A stretch of DNA of 64,000 bases from NCBI GenBank assembly GCA_900318265.1, contig ONKA01000001.1, positions 1 to 64,000 on the forward strand, given 5' to 3'. Both the position numbers and the translations under genes were made by a program. The notes below the pieces were generated by a model. That model ran no database searches. It saw nothing but the letters and a program-made list of their open reading frames with translations, and had not been told where the DNA came from. This stretch comes from an uncultured Bacteroidales bacterium (lineage in GTDB: Bacteria; Bacteroidota; Bacteroidia; Bacteroidales; F082). The first letter of the stretch is position 1, and the number at the start of each line of letters is the position of its first letter. Positions 8,826 through 17,414 of the stretch are shown piece after piece.

Positions 8826-11041
8826 TGGCGGGCTACACTTCATTGGAGATTTTGGCCATTCAAAAGGCCTACGAGGGCATGCTTGACGACATTCACCCCT
8901 TTGTCAACGCGCCCGAGCATCTGGCTTTGATTGACAAGGCTTACCAATTCTGCCTGGAACATTACGATGGCCGTTACCTCGTGTCGGGCAAGGCTTATAT
9001 GTTTCACCTCATCGAAATGGGCCGCAGTGCCGTGATTGAGGTGGGCTTGGGCTATATTTCGGTGGTGGCATCGTTTCTGCATGGCATCGATTACAAAGAG
9101 GGCGTGAGCCTCAAGGAACTGGAGCAGCAGTTTGGCAAGACCGTGGCCATCATCCTCGAGGATTTCAGCGAAATCTCGAAGCTCGACACCGAGAAAGTGG
9201 CTTATAACTCCGACAATTTCCAGGTGCTGTTCCTTTCGCTGATCGACGATATGCGGTCGGTGTTGCTGAAGATCGTGCATCGTGTGTACGACGTGCGCAA
9301 CCAAAACGACGTGGATGCCGACCGACTGTCGAAGTATTTTCACGAGATTAAATACATCTATATCCCTATCGTTCACCGACTGGGTTTGTATAAGCTGAAG
9401 GCGGAGCTTGAAGAGAAGTTGATGCTGTATGAGAATCCGGAAATTTTCCATGAGATTGAGGCCAAGATTGAGGCGAGTAAGGAGGCACGTAGACAAACCG
9501 CCGAAAAGTTTATCGCCCGCATCTCCGAGGGCATCAATGCCGAGTTGGAACGCACCAAGAGGAACGGGAAACACAAGTTTGCCTATTCCGTGAAGTGGCG
9601 CCTGAAATCCATTCCTTCCATTTATGCCAAGATGCGTGCCCAAAATGTGCCTTTTGAGGAAGTCTACGACTTGATGGCGGCGCGTGTCATCATCCGCTGT
9701 GCCTTGAAAGACGAGCAGGAGTGCTGCTGGAGCGTGTATTCAGCGATCACCAACATCTTTGATCCCATGCCGGAACGTCTTCGCGATTGGATCACCAAGC
9801 CCAAGGCATCGGGTTATGAGTCGTTGCACACCACGGTGAAATATGATGACAAGCTATGGTTTGAGGTGCAGATCCGTACCACCCGCATGGACGACATCGC
9901 CGAGACGGGACAGGCGGCGCATTATCTATATAAAGGAGAGAAACAAACCTCTGAGGAGTGGCTGCTCAACGTGCGCGAGGTGCTGGAAAACCCAGGTTTG
10001 GTGTCGTTTGAGAACTCTTACAGAAAGATCTATAAATCGGATAAAATCTTCATTTTCACCCCCGAGGGCGACTTGAAACAGCTGCCTATCGGTTCCACTG
10101 TGCTCGACTTTGCCTACGAGGTGCATACCCGAGTGGGCGAGACCTGCAACGGAGCGCGCGTCAACGGACACATGGTGCCTATTAGGCATGTGCTGACCAA
10201 TGGTGACAAGGTGGAAATCATCACGAGCAAGAAACAGTCGCCGCGTGCCGATTGGCTCAATGTGGTGGTCACCGAGAAAGCCAAAAACAAGATCAGGCGC
10301 TATCTGAAGGAGGAAGAGCTGAAGGAATCGGAGCTGGGCAAAGGCATGTTGCAGCGCCGACTGAAAAACTGGAAACTGCCTTTCTCCGAGACGGTAGTCG
10401 ACATGCTCGTCAAGGAGTTCAAATTGGAAAACTCATTGCAGCTCTATCATCAGATTTCCACGGAGAAGATCGACATCGCCGACGTGAAACGCTTCTTGAT
10501 GGCCAAGTTCGGAGAGAATGCGGAGAAGATGGAGAAGGCTGTGCCTGAGACGATTGGGGCATCGAAGAAAGAGCAAACCGTCGAAGTGGAAGAGTCGCTT
10601 TCCATCGGCGAGGACATCGACAATGTGACCTACAAGTTGGCCAAGTGTTGCAATCCCATACCGGGCGACCGTGTGTTCGGCTTCGTCACCAGCGATGGCA
10701 CTATCAGCATACACCGCACCAACTGTCCCAACGCCAAGAGTATGCAGCAGCGTTATGGCTATCGCATCATCAACGTGAAATGGAATGGCATCGAGAACCA
10801 AGGGTCGCAGGCCACCATCCGTATCTATGGCCGTGATGTGATGGGCCTGCTTGGAAAAATCACCAAGGTCATCTCTGATGATTTGGAGGTGAACATGAAA
10901 AACATCGTCCTCAACTCCGACAAGGAAGGCTTCTTTGAAGGTAAGATCGTGCTACAAATCTCCGATGTGGATGCCTTGGAGCAACTGATTGTCAGGCTGA
11001 AAGCCATTGAGGGGATTATGGAGGTGGTTAGGATTGATTGA
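8825..11041 (+). CDS. relA: RelA-type (p)ppGpp synthetase with degenerate HD hydrolase domain
   Basis: The start at 8825 overlaps the clpS stop. The 738-residue protein has the long RelA/SpoT layout: HD region (about 35-160), synthetase domain (about 235-375, with YDLMAARVIIR, ASGYESLHTTV and FEVQIRT), TGS domain (KIFIFTPEGDLKQLPIGSTV), a Cys/His zinc-type region and a C-terminal ACT domain. The hydrolase site is ruined: the HD motif is HG (H86-G87), the following Glu-Asp pair is Tyr-Lys (90-91), and the later Asp and Asn are His152 and Asp156. The synthetase charge motif reads RLRD, closer to the RXKD form of bifunctional enzymes than to EXDD. Inferred: makes but cannot degrade the alarmone, so a separate SpoT-like hydrolase must exist. 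Confidence 0.9.
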   Translation: MAGYTSLEILAIQKAYEGMLDDIHPFVNAPEHLALIDKAYQFCLEHYDGRYLVSGKAYMFHLIEMGRSAVIEVGLGYISVVASFLHGIDYKEGVSLKELEQQFGKTVAIILEDFSEISKLDTEKVAYNSDNFQVLFLSLIDDMRSVLLKIVHRVYDVRNQNDVDADRLSKYFHEIKYIYIPIVHRLGLYKLKAELEEKLMLYENPEIFHEIEAKIEASKEARRQTAEKFIARISEGINAELERTKRNGKHKFAYSVKWRLKSIPSIYAKMRAQNVPFEEVYDLMAARVIIRCALKDEQECCWSVYSAITNIFDPMPERLRDWITKPKASGYESLHTTVKYDDKLWFEVQIRTTRMDDIAETGQAAHYLYKGEKQTSEEWLLNVREVLENPGLVSFENSYRKIYKSDKIFIFTPEGDLKQLPIGSTVLDFAYEVHTRVGETCNGARVNGHMVPIRHVLTNGDKVEIITSKKQSPRADWLNVVVTEKAKNKIRRYLKEEELKESELGKGMLQRRLKNWKLPFSETVVDMLVKEFKLENSLQLYHQISTEKIDIADVKRFLMAKFGENAEKMEKAVPETIGASKKEQTVEVEESLSIGEDIDNVTYKLAKCCNPIPGDRVFGFVTSDGTISIHRTNCPNAKSMQQRYGYRIINVKWNGIENQGSQATIRIYGRDVMGLLGKITKVISDDLEVNMKNIVLNSDKEGFFEGKIVLQISDVDALEQLIVRLKAIEGIMEVVRID

Positions 11042-11074
11042 ATGCTGAATGCTGAATGCTGAATGCTGAATGTG
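11041..11074. repeat. Heptanucleotide array (ATGCTGA)n
   Basis: Four to five tandem copies of a 7-base unit begin right after the rel stop codon. One of six such arrays in the window. Confidence 0.85.
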
Positions 11075-11166
11075 GAATTCCATCTGTATCCATCTGCAAC
11101 GAAGTTGCAAAATTCGGCCTCGAAAAAGAATCTGTTTAATCTGTAAAATCTGTAGTTGAATAAAGT

Positions 11167-12813
11167 ATGAAATCATTGAATATGAAGAAAGCGATTTTGA
11201 TAATTGTTTTGGCGCTTTTGACCATGGTGATGTCGGCGCAGACATATGGCATTGACCATGAGAAGAAGATCGTGGTGGCGACGGGCAGACTGCCTGAGGG
11301 CATGAAGCCTTTCAAGGAGAACGTGGAGGTTAGAGGAGAAGAATACACCTGTTATCGCAGTGAGATGCCGTTGATTACCATCACCACCGATGGCCCGATC
11401 GTCAACTCGCCTGCTGTGCATGGCATCATCAACGTGGCCGATGCCGACGGCAATGTGATTACGATGCACGCCGGATTCAAGATCAGGGGCACTTCGTCGC
11501 AGCAGTACGACAAGAAATCGTACCGTGTGGAGCTTTGGGCCGACGAGACGGGTGCCGAGATGGCCGACACCACCTTCCTTGGCCTGCGCAGCGACGACGA
11601 CTGGAACCTGGAGGCCATGTGGGCGCAGCCGCTTCGTCTTCGCGACAAGGTGGCCAACGAATTATGGATGGAGATGTACCAGCTGCCTTATGCTGAGAGT
11701 GAGCCAGATGCTATGCCTGGCATCCGCATGGTCTATGCCGATGTGTTTGTCAATGAGGAATACAAGGGCGTTTATGCCTTGACTGAGCGCATGGACCGCA
11801 AGCAACTCGGTCTGCGCAAATACAATGGCGACATTAGGGGAGTGCTTTACAAAGGCAATGGACCGGGCGCTCCGACGTTTGACACTTTGCCCGCCTACGA
11901 CAATACCATGGACACATGGGACAACTACGAATGGGTCTATCCCAACGAGAGCGACACCGCCATCAATTGGGACCATCTCTATAGCTTCACCAACTTCGTG
12001 ATCAATGCCTCCAACAATGTGTTCTATTCGCAGTATGCCGCCCAGTTCGACAAGGACAATGCCATCGATTACTATTTGTTTATCAACAGTTTGATGGCCA
12101 TGGACAACATGGGACGCAACCTGTTTGTGGCCCGTTACAAGAAGTCGAGTACCTATATGTACCTGCCGTGGGACTTGGATGCCATCTGGGGTTTGGACAC
12201 CGAAGGTAACAAGACATACAACACGGCTGGCCTGAAGAGCAACGGCTTCTATGACCGTTTGACGCAGGATTGTAATGACTACGGCTTTGTGGCTTCGGCA
12301 AAGACGCGTTATAATACTTTGCGCACCGACATCTTGACCACCGAGCATATCATGGAGATGGTTCAGAATCAATACGATGAATTGGTTGAAAACGGTGTCT
12401 ACGAGCGCGAGCATGAGGCTTGGCCAGACTTTATCGTCGACGAGAGCCAATTGGACTATATGCGCGACTGGTTGGTCGACCGTTTTGCCTATCTGGATCG
12501 TGAAATCAATGCAGGTTGTGGCACATGGGGCATCGAGACCCCCGAGGCTCCTGAGGTCCCTGAGCCCGTCGAAGGGCCGATTTCAAGTGTAGCCATATAC
12601 CCCAATCCTGCCAAGGATCGCATCAACATCCGCTTTGAAGCGGTGGGCGAGGCTTCCATTAGGCTGTACGACATGATGGGTCGCTTGGTGTATTCCGATG
12701 CATCAAACACGCAGGTTTTTGTCATTTCCACTCGAGAATTGAGCCAAGGCGTATACACCTTGGTGGTAAACGTTAATGATAATCAGCAAATTGAAAGGGT
12801 AGTGGTGGAGTGA
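11167..12813 (+). CDS. CotH-like secreted protein with T9SS sorting domain
   Basis: The 548-residue protein starts with a signal peptide (a second ATG at 11182, MKKAILIIVLALL, is an equally good start). The body matches the CotH kinase family: FKIRGTSSQQYDKKSYRVEL, LGLRSDDDWNLEA, the RLRDKVANELW block, and MYLPWDLDAIWG as the metal-binding region. CotH proteins of spore formers phosphorylate coat proteins; the substrate here is unknown. The C-terminal ~75 residues are a type A T9SS sorting domain (IYPNPAKDRINI.., LYDMMGRLVY.., LSQGVYTLVV), so the protein should cross the outer membrane by type IX secretion. The linker (EVPEPVEGP) is encoded by a copy of the dispersed palindromic element. Confidence 0.85.
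   Translation: MKSLNMKKAILIIVLALLTMVMSAQTYGIDHEKKIVVATGRLPEGMKPFKENVEVRGEEYTCYRSEMPLITITTDGPIVNSPAVHGIINVADADGNVITMHAGFKIRGTSSQQYDKKSYRVELWADETGAEMADTTFLGLRSDDDWNLEAMWAQPLRLRDKVANELWMEMYQLPYAESEPDAMPGIRMVYADVFVNEEYKGVYALTERMDRKQLGLRKYNGDIRGVLYKGNGPGAPTFDTLPAYDNTMDTWDNYEWVYPNESDTAINWDHLYSFTNFVINASNNVFYSQYAAQFDKDNAIDYYLFINSLMAMDNMGRNLFVARYKKSSTYMYLPWDLDAIWGLDTEGNKTYNTAGLKSNGFYDRLTQDCNDYGFVASAKTRYNTLRTDILTTEHIMEMVQNQYDELVENGVYEREHEAWPDFIVDESQLDYMRDWLVDRFAYLDREINAGCGTWGIETPEAPEVPEPVEGPISSVAIYPNPAKDRINIRFEAVGEASIRLYDMMGRLVYSDASNTQVFVISTRELSQGVYTLVVNVNDNQQIERVVVE
12555..12578. repeat. Dispersed palindromic element, copy 1 (in CotH gene)
   Basis: The copy reads GGTCCCTGAGCCCGTCGAAG followed by GGCC. 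It lies in frame in the linker before the T9SS domain and encodes PEPVEGP. Confidence 0.85.
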
Positions 12814-12814
12814 T

Positions 12815-15034
12815 TTACAATTTCCAAATTATCTCGGCCTTGACATCTGTCTTGTGATTCCCTTCAATCAGCGTCAATCCGCTGCCGACATCGTCGCGAT
12901 TACTGTAGATGGTGCGTCCGATGCGGGCGTAGAGTGTCAAGGCGTTGAACAATTTCACCTTTCCTAAGAGATACACCCTCATGCCTTTTCCGTAGAGGGC
13001 GGGCACGCTGAAGGAATACAGCACATCGTTTTCGTAGGCGTAGATGCGAGCGTTGTAGTCCTTGGCGTCGAAGATGGCGTAGCGGAAAGTGAGGCTGTAA
13101 GGCTTGTTCTCAGGCTTGTAGGCGATGTCTTGGCAGAGGAAATAGCCGTGCTCGTTGCTGCCGTCGTCGTTGCGGTAGTGGGCGTATTCAGCCTTGTTGG
13201 CGCAATGGATGTCCCAACCAAGTTGATAGTTGATGTTGAATCGCACAGCGTTTTTCGTGTAGAAGATGGGGTAGTGGCTGAAGACAAAAGCATCAGTCGA
13301 GTTCTTCATCTTGGTCTTGGAGCGGAATTGCAAATAGGCTTGCGTGCGGCGGTTGAAGCTGTGGCTGACACGTAAGTAATAGTCGTGGCCACGGCTCGGT
13401 GCGTTGACTTGCGAGGTCAGCCAGGTGAATTGGAACTGATCTGCGTATGCGAGGATGTTCCAATAGGGTGCGGGAGCGGCCTCCACGCCGAGATAGATGC
13501 CACGTTGCCCTTGGTTGCGGCTGCCTTCGCCGAAGGCGTTGGAATAGAGATTTTGGTAGGCTTTGCCGTAGTCGCGGTACATGATGGTGAAGTTGAGATA
13601 ACCGGCGGGCTTGACGGTTAGACCTATCAAACCAGCATACGCAGGTCCCTGAGCCCTGAGCCCGTCGAAGGGTCGAAAGGCCGTCTGTGCTTGTGTCGGC
13701 CCTTCGACGGGCTCAGGGGTCTTGGTTCCATGATTAAAACTCATCGCCATTTCACCAAAGACCGCATATTTCCCTTTCACATACTTGAAGTCGACACCTT
13801 GGTTGCTCAGCCTTTGTCCTTGGAAATAGAACTGGTTGTAATGGCTGGGCTTGAGTTCGAGCGGCACGCTGAGCCAGGTGTGGTGGGCGGTGTAGCCGAC
13901 CTCGAAGTGGGCGATGGCGAAGGCCAGATGGCCACCCACAATCTGTTGGCGGATGGCATGGCGGTCTTGCAACTCACCGATGGTGCGGTGATAGCCCGTC
14001 TCTTGCAGGCTGCTGACGAACTCGGCTTCACTTTCCAAGGTGTCGGTCACGCTGATGTTGGCGTCGACCAACCGATTGGAATAGAAGATGGTACCACTGA
14101 AAGCTCCTGCACCAAGAGTGACGGCAGCACCACGCATAAATGCGTATTCGCTGGCCGAGCCTTTGGGTGTGATGCCGCGTCCTTGTTTCATCACGCTGCT
14201 GCCTGCACCCGCCTTGCCGAAACTCATGCCTGACCAAAGCGTCAAGCCTTGGCCGAAAGCCAATTGGTAGTCGCCCAAAACGGCGGCTTTCACGATGCCC
14301 AAGTCCTTGGCATAGAGATGGAATCCGACGAAGTCGAAGCCTCTTTGGTATTGCTTGCCCAACAAGGCTCGTATCGTGTCGCTGACTTTGTCGGTGAAGA
14401 ACATCTCGCCAGCGTCTTTCTCCAAAGTGAAACCTGCACGAATCTTGTTCCTATAGTTATAGGTGTATTTGAACTGAAGCTTCTGTGGACTGCCGAGATA
14501 GCGTGAGTTGGGTTTGGCCAAGAGCGTCGAGTCGTCGATGGGAGCGTATCCCTGCTGTCGCTCAAGGACTTGCTCGTATCGTCCCACGAGTTGGTGCTTG
14601 CCGTAACGAGCCATCTTGTTGAGCGTGATTTTGTCCTTGCTTTGGTCTTTCTCGATGCAAACCACGGGTCGGATGATGGCCACGGTCTGCTCGTCGAAGC
14701 CTTCCACCATCTCCAATTCATCCAAAAACATGAAATTGCCATAGAAGCGGCGGTATTTCTGCAGTTCCTCGTATTGAAACACGCTGATTAGATGGAGCTC
14801 CACCAGACGCATGGTCTCCTCGCTGTTGAGGTTGACGGGATTCTCGCAGAGGAAGATGTAGTTTTCCAAAAGGTCTTCATAATCAGCGTCTTCATCGCCA
14901 TCTTCGGCCAGTCGTTCCACCTGTTCGATGAGCAGGTTGTTCAAGGCCTCGGTGCTGAGCGTGTCGATGGCGATTTGCGCCTTCGCAAACGAGACGACGA
15001 ACAAAGATAATATGATGAAAACCAGCCGTTTCAT
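12815..15034 (-). CDS. Exported helix-hairpin-helix protein with predicted beta-barrel body
   Basis: The 739-residue protein has a signal peptide (MKRLVFIILSLFVVSFAKAQ). An N-terminal region follows with two helix-hairpin-helix-like units (LVELHLISVFQYEELQKYRR.., then FLDELEMVEGFDEQTVAII). The rest is rich in alternating aromatic/Gly strands typical of an outer membrane barrel. Such proteins are widespread in Bacteroidota and have no known function. The next gene in the operon is also a predicted outer membrane protein, 1 base away. About 25 residues near residue 445 (PEPVEGP..RPFDGLRAQG) come from an inverted pair of dispersed repeats. Its 3' end faces the CotH gene with a 1-base gap. Confidence 0.75.
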   Translation of the reverse strand: MKRLVFIILSLFVVSFAKAQIAIDTLSTEALNNLLIEQVERLAEDGDEDADYEDLLENYIFLCENPVNLNSEETMRLVELHLISVFQYEELQKYRRFYGNFMFLDELEMVEGFDEQTVAIIRPVVCIEKDQSKDKITLNKMARYGKHQLVGRYEQVLERQQGYAPIDDSTLLAKPNSRYLGSPQKLQFKYTYNYRNKIRAGFTLEKDAGEMFFTDKVSDTIRALLGKQYQRGFDFVGFHLYAKDLGIVKAAVLGDYQLAFGQGLTLWSGMSFGKAGAGSSVMKQGRGITPKGSASEYAFMRGAAVTLGAGAFSGTIFYSNRLVDANISVTDTLESEAEFVSSLQETGYHRTIGELQDRHAIRQQIVGGHLAFAIAHFEVGYTAHHTWLSVPLELKPSHYNQFYFQGQRLSNQGVDFKYVKGKYAVFGEMAMSFNHGTKTPEPVEGPTQAQTAFRPFDGLRAQGPAYAGLIGLTVKPAGYLNFTIMYRDYGKAYQNLYSNAFGEGSRNQGQRGIYLGVEAAPAPYWNILAYADQFQFTWLTSQVNAPSRGHDYYLRVSHSFNRRTQAYLQFRSKTKMKNSTDAFVFSHYPIFYTKNAVRFNINYQLGWDIHCANKAEYAHYRNDDGSNEHGYFLCQDIAYKPENKPYSLTFRYAIFDAKDYNARIYAYENDVLYSFSVPALYGKGMRVYLLGKVKLFNALTLYARIGRTIYSNRDDVGSGLTLIEGNHKTDVKAEIIWKL
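13644..13682. repeat. Dispersed palindromic element, copy 2a (in HhH gene)
   Basis: A long form containing GAGCCCTGAGCCCGTCGAAG. It is in frame and encodes the RPFDGLRAQGP stretch. Confidence 0.85.
13698..13721. repeat. Dispersed palindromic element, copy 2b (inverted partner)
   Basis: GGCCCTTCGACGGGCTCAGG, in opposite orientation to copy 2a 15 bases away. The two could form one long hairpin in DNA or mRNA. It encodes PEPVEGP. Confidence 0.85.
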
Positions 15035-15035
15035 A

Positions 15036-15860
15036 TCATTTTCCGATGCTGAAGATCATGCCGATTTGTACGGAGGCTCCCAACTCGTTGTGGAGTTGTG
15101 CCGCCACGTTGATTTGTGCGAAGCGGATGCCATAACCGAGGCCGAAACTCAAGATGCCTGGATTGGTCTGCACGCCAGCACGGATGTACAGGTTTTTAAC
15201 CGCCTCATATTCCAATCCTCCGCGCAGGCTGACGCCTTCAAGGTCTGTGTTTTTCTCAATCTCACATTGTCCGATGAAGTCCTTGGTGAACTGGTAGGCC
15301 ATACCGAAACGAAATACGATGGGTAGCTTCTCATGGTTGAGGGTCTGCTCGAAGCTGAAATTGACAGGATTGAAGATGTAGGTGCCCAAGGTCAGTTTGT
15401 CGGTGACATGCGATTGTATGCCCAACTCAAAAGTGACCGCGTTGAATTTGCCATAGTCGTTGCCGATTTTGAGTAGGAGGTAGTCGAGCTGTAGGCCGAT
15501 TTGCAGGTAACGCCCGAAGTCCTTGGCGTATGCCAATCCAAACTTGTTCTCATTGTATTTCGATGAGCCGAACTGGTTGAAACTCAATCCCAAAGTGCCG
15601 AACTTGGTAGGAAGGGCGAAAGCACCGCATTTGTAGGCCGTCTCGGGCAGCATCCAGCGGTTTTCGTAGTAGAGGCCAAGGCTGATCTTGTCCAGATGGG
15701 CCATTCCTGCTGGGTTGTTTTGCATCGCCCAAAGCCCTTGCGAGGCCACCGACGAGCCTCCCATGGCAGCGGCACGACCTCCAATGGGATGGATGATGTC
15801 GTAAGCGAAAATGCTTGAAGTTGAAAGGATTAGTGTTATCAGAAGTAGAAGTCGCTTCAT
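15036..15860 (-). CDS. PorV/PorQ-like outer membrane protein
   Basis: The 274-residue protein has a signal peptide (MKRLLLLITLILSTSSIFA) followed by IHPIGGRAAAMGGSSVAS and MQNNPAGMAHL, the N-terminal signature of the FadL-like PorV/PorQ/UPF0164 barrels of Bacteroidota. The remainder alternates Gly and aromatic residues as in beta strands. PorV and PorQ are T9SS shuttle or attachment parts, but many paralogs have no known role and this one cannot be assigned to either. It is followed 1 base later by the HhH barrel gene, so the two may form one envelope unit. Confidence 0.7.
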   Translation of the reverse strand: MKRLLLLITLILSTSSIFAYDIIHPIGGRAAAMGGSSVASQGLWAMQNNPAGMAHLDKISLGLYYENRWMLPETAYKCGAFALPTKFGTLGLSFNQFGSSKYNENKFGLAYAKDFGRYLQIGLQLDYLLLKIGNDYGKFNAVTFELGIQSHVTDKLTLGTYIFNPVNFSFEQTLNHEKLPIVFRFGMAYQFTKDFIGQCEIEKNTDLEGVSLRGGLEYEAVKNLYIRAGVQTNPGILSFGLGYGIRFAQINVAAQLHNELGASVQIGMIFSIGK

Positions 15861-15880
15861 GTCAAGGAAGTTTTATCGTG

Positions 15881-15911
15881 CAAATGTAAGACTGATTTTG
15901 CAAAAAACAAA
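15881..15911 (-). promoter_or_regulatory. Promoter of the PorV-like/HhH operon
   Basis: On the minus strand TTTG (15911-15908), 19 bases, then TACATTTG (15888-15881) is a full match to the Bacteroidota consensus. The predicted leader is about 17 bases. Confidence 0.7.
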
Positions 15912-15970
15912 ATAATTGGGTAAAAAAGCATTTTTATCTTGAAAAGGGAACGTTTTCTCGTTTTTTTGTG

Positions 15971-15978
15971 TATTTTCG
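15971..15978 (+). promoter_or_regulatory. -7 box for DUF456-transketolase genes
   Basis: TATTTTCG, one base off TAnnTTTG, lies 20 bases before the DUF456 ATG. No -33 element at the usual spacing was found. Confidence 0.4.
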
Positions 15979-15997
15979 CCTTCTAAAACACTGTCAA

Positions 15998-16501
15998 ATG
16001 AATGTCGTTTTCATTGCGGCTGCCATCTGTTTGTCCATTGTCGGCATCGTAGGTGCCATTGTTCCCGGCATTGCGGGACCGCCTTTCAGCTATTTGAGTG
16101 TGTTGGCCGTATCGTTTGTCCAAGGGGTCGAGCATTCGGTCACCTTCCTTGTCGTTATGGGCGTCATCGCTGCGGTGATTTTTACTTTGGATTACATTGT
16201 GCCCATCTGGGGAACCAAGAAATTCGGTGGCTCGAAGGCAGGCATGTGGGGAAGTACTATTGGCCTTTTGGTGGGACTGACGCTCACGTTGTTTTTCAAT
16301 GCTGCCTTCCTCGTCATCTTGGCAGGGCCTTTCTTTGGCGCCTATTTCGGCGAAAGAATCGCCAAGACGCCCAACAGAGAAGCTTGGCGGGCCGCATTCG
16401 GTTCTTTTGTAGGTTTTTTGGTGGGCACATTGCTGAAACTGATTTACGCTTTTGTCTGCTTGGTATTCATCGTTAAGGACTTAATTGGTTTATTGGTATG
16501 A
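15998..16501 (+). CDS. DUF456 family membrane protein
   Basis: The 167-residue protein is mostly hydrophobic, with about five transmembrane segments and repeated glycine zippers (GIVGAIVPGIAGPPFSYL; GSTIGLLVGLTL; FGAYFGERIAK). It matches the DUF456 family, whose function is unknown. The start at 15998 (MNVVFIAAAICL) was chosen over 15968 because the earlier codon would overlap the -7 box. Its TGA overlaps the ATG of the transketolase gene, so the pair is coupled. Confidence 0.8.
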   Translation: MNVVFIAAAICLSIVGIVGAIVPGIAGPPFSYLSVLAVSFVQGVEHSVTFLVVMGVIAAVIFTLDYIVPIWGTKKFGGSKAGMWGSTIGLLVGLTLTLFFNAAFLVILAGPFFGAYFGERIAKTPNREAWRAAFGSFVGFLVGTLLKLIYAFVCLVFIVKDLIGLLV

Positions 16502-17337
16502 CTTCATTGGAAGAAAAAGCAAGACATATCCGTCGGCTTATCTTGACCGCTTTGGTAGAGGCTGGCTCGGGGCATACGGGTGGCTCTCTCGACTTGGTCG
16601 ACATTTTCACCGTTTTGTATTTCGATCATCTACGTCACGACCCGAAACATCCCGATTGGGAGGGACGCGACAAGGTGGTGCTTTCCATCGGGCACACGGC
16701 ACCAGTGTTGTATGCGACTTTGGCAGCAACGGGCTATTTTCCTGAAGAGGAGATGCTTACGTTGCGCAAATTGGGTAGCCGCTTGCAAGGGCATCCGAGC
16801 TATGAGTTCCGCTTGCCAGGGCTTGAGACATGTTCAGGGAGCTTAGGACAAGGTCTCGGCGTGGCCTTGGGTATGGCCTTGGCAGCCAAGATGGACGGAC
16901 CTTCGACCCTTCGACAGGCTCAGGGCTCAGTGACCGTTAACCGTGTGTTCTGCATCATGGGCGATGGCGAGCAGCAGGAGGGAAGCGTGTGGGAGTCGGC
17001 CATGGCTGCGGCGCATCATCAGGTGGACAACCTCTGTGCTATCATCGACCGCAACCGCTTACAGATTGACGGCGGCACCGAAAAGGTGATGGCCATCGAT
17101 CCTTTGCGCGACAAATGGACGGCTTTCGGATGGCATGTCATCGAGATTGACGGTCACGATATGAGCCAAATCAAGATGGCATTGGAGTTGGCCGACAAAG
17201 AAAAAGACAAGCCTACCGTCATCATTGCCGACACCATCATGGGCAAGGGCGTGAAGAGCATCGAGGACAACAACCAATGGCATGGCAAGGTGCCGACGAA
17301 GGAACAATTGCCTGCATTTTTAAAAGAATTGTCATAG
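16498..17337 (+). CDS. Transketolase, N-terminal (TPP-binding) subunit
   Basis: The 279-residue protein is the thiamine-pyrophosphate half of a split transketolase. Visible are the GSGHTGGSLDLVD motif near the start, CSGSLGQGLGVALGMALAAK, and the TPP motif GDGEQQEGSVWE..N near residues 158-190. With the partner subunit it would transfer two-carbon ketol units in the pentose phosphate pathway. The ATG overlaps the DUF456 stop. A copy of the dispersed palindromic element adds about 12 residues (PSTLRQAQGS) in the loop before the TPP motif. Confidence 0.88.
   Translation: MTSLEEKARHIRRLILTALVEAGSGHTGGSLDLVDIFTVLYFDHLRHDPKHPDWEGRDKVVLSIGHTAPVLYATLAATGYFPEEEMLTLRKLGSRLQGHPSYEFRLPGLETCSGSLGQGLGVALGMALAAKMDGPSTLRQAQGSVTVNRVFCIMGDGEQQEGSVWESAMAAAHHQVDNLCAIIDRNRLQIDGGTEKVMAIDPLRDKWTAFGWHVIEIDGHDMSQIKMALELADKEKDKPTVIIADTIMGKGVKSIEDNNQWHGKVPTKEQLPAFLKELS
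16897..16935. repeat. Dispersed palindromic element, copy 3 (in transketolase gene)
   Basis: The copy contains CCCTTCGACAGGCTCAGGG. It is in frame and encodes GPSTLRQAQGSVT just upstream of the TPP-binding motif. Confidence 0.85.
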
Positions 17338-17358
17338 AGACGCAATGATTGCGTCTTC
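17336..17358. repeat. GAGACGC inverted repeat, copy 1
   Basis: AGACGCAATGATTGCGTCT is an 8-bp stem with a 3-base loop, overlapping the transketolase stop codon. One of five related hairpins in the window. Confidence 0.8.
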
Positions 17359-17377
17359 ATATAAACGGAATCTATTC

Positions 17378-17401
17378 GAGACGCAAGCATTGCGCCTCTA
17401 C
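17378..17401. repeat. GAGACGC inverted repeat, copy 2
   Basis: GAGACGCAAGCATTGCGCCT is an imperfect hairpin 19 bases after copy 1. Both lie between the two transketolase subunit genes and could affect their relative expression. Confidence 0.75.
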
Positions 17402-17414
17402 AAATAATAACGTT

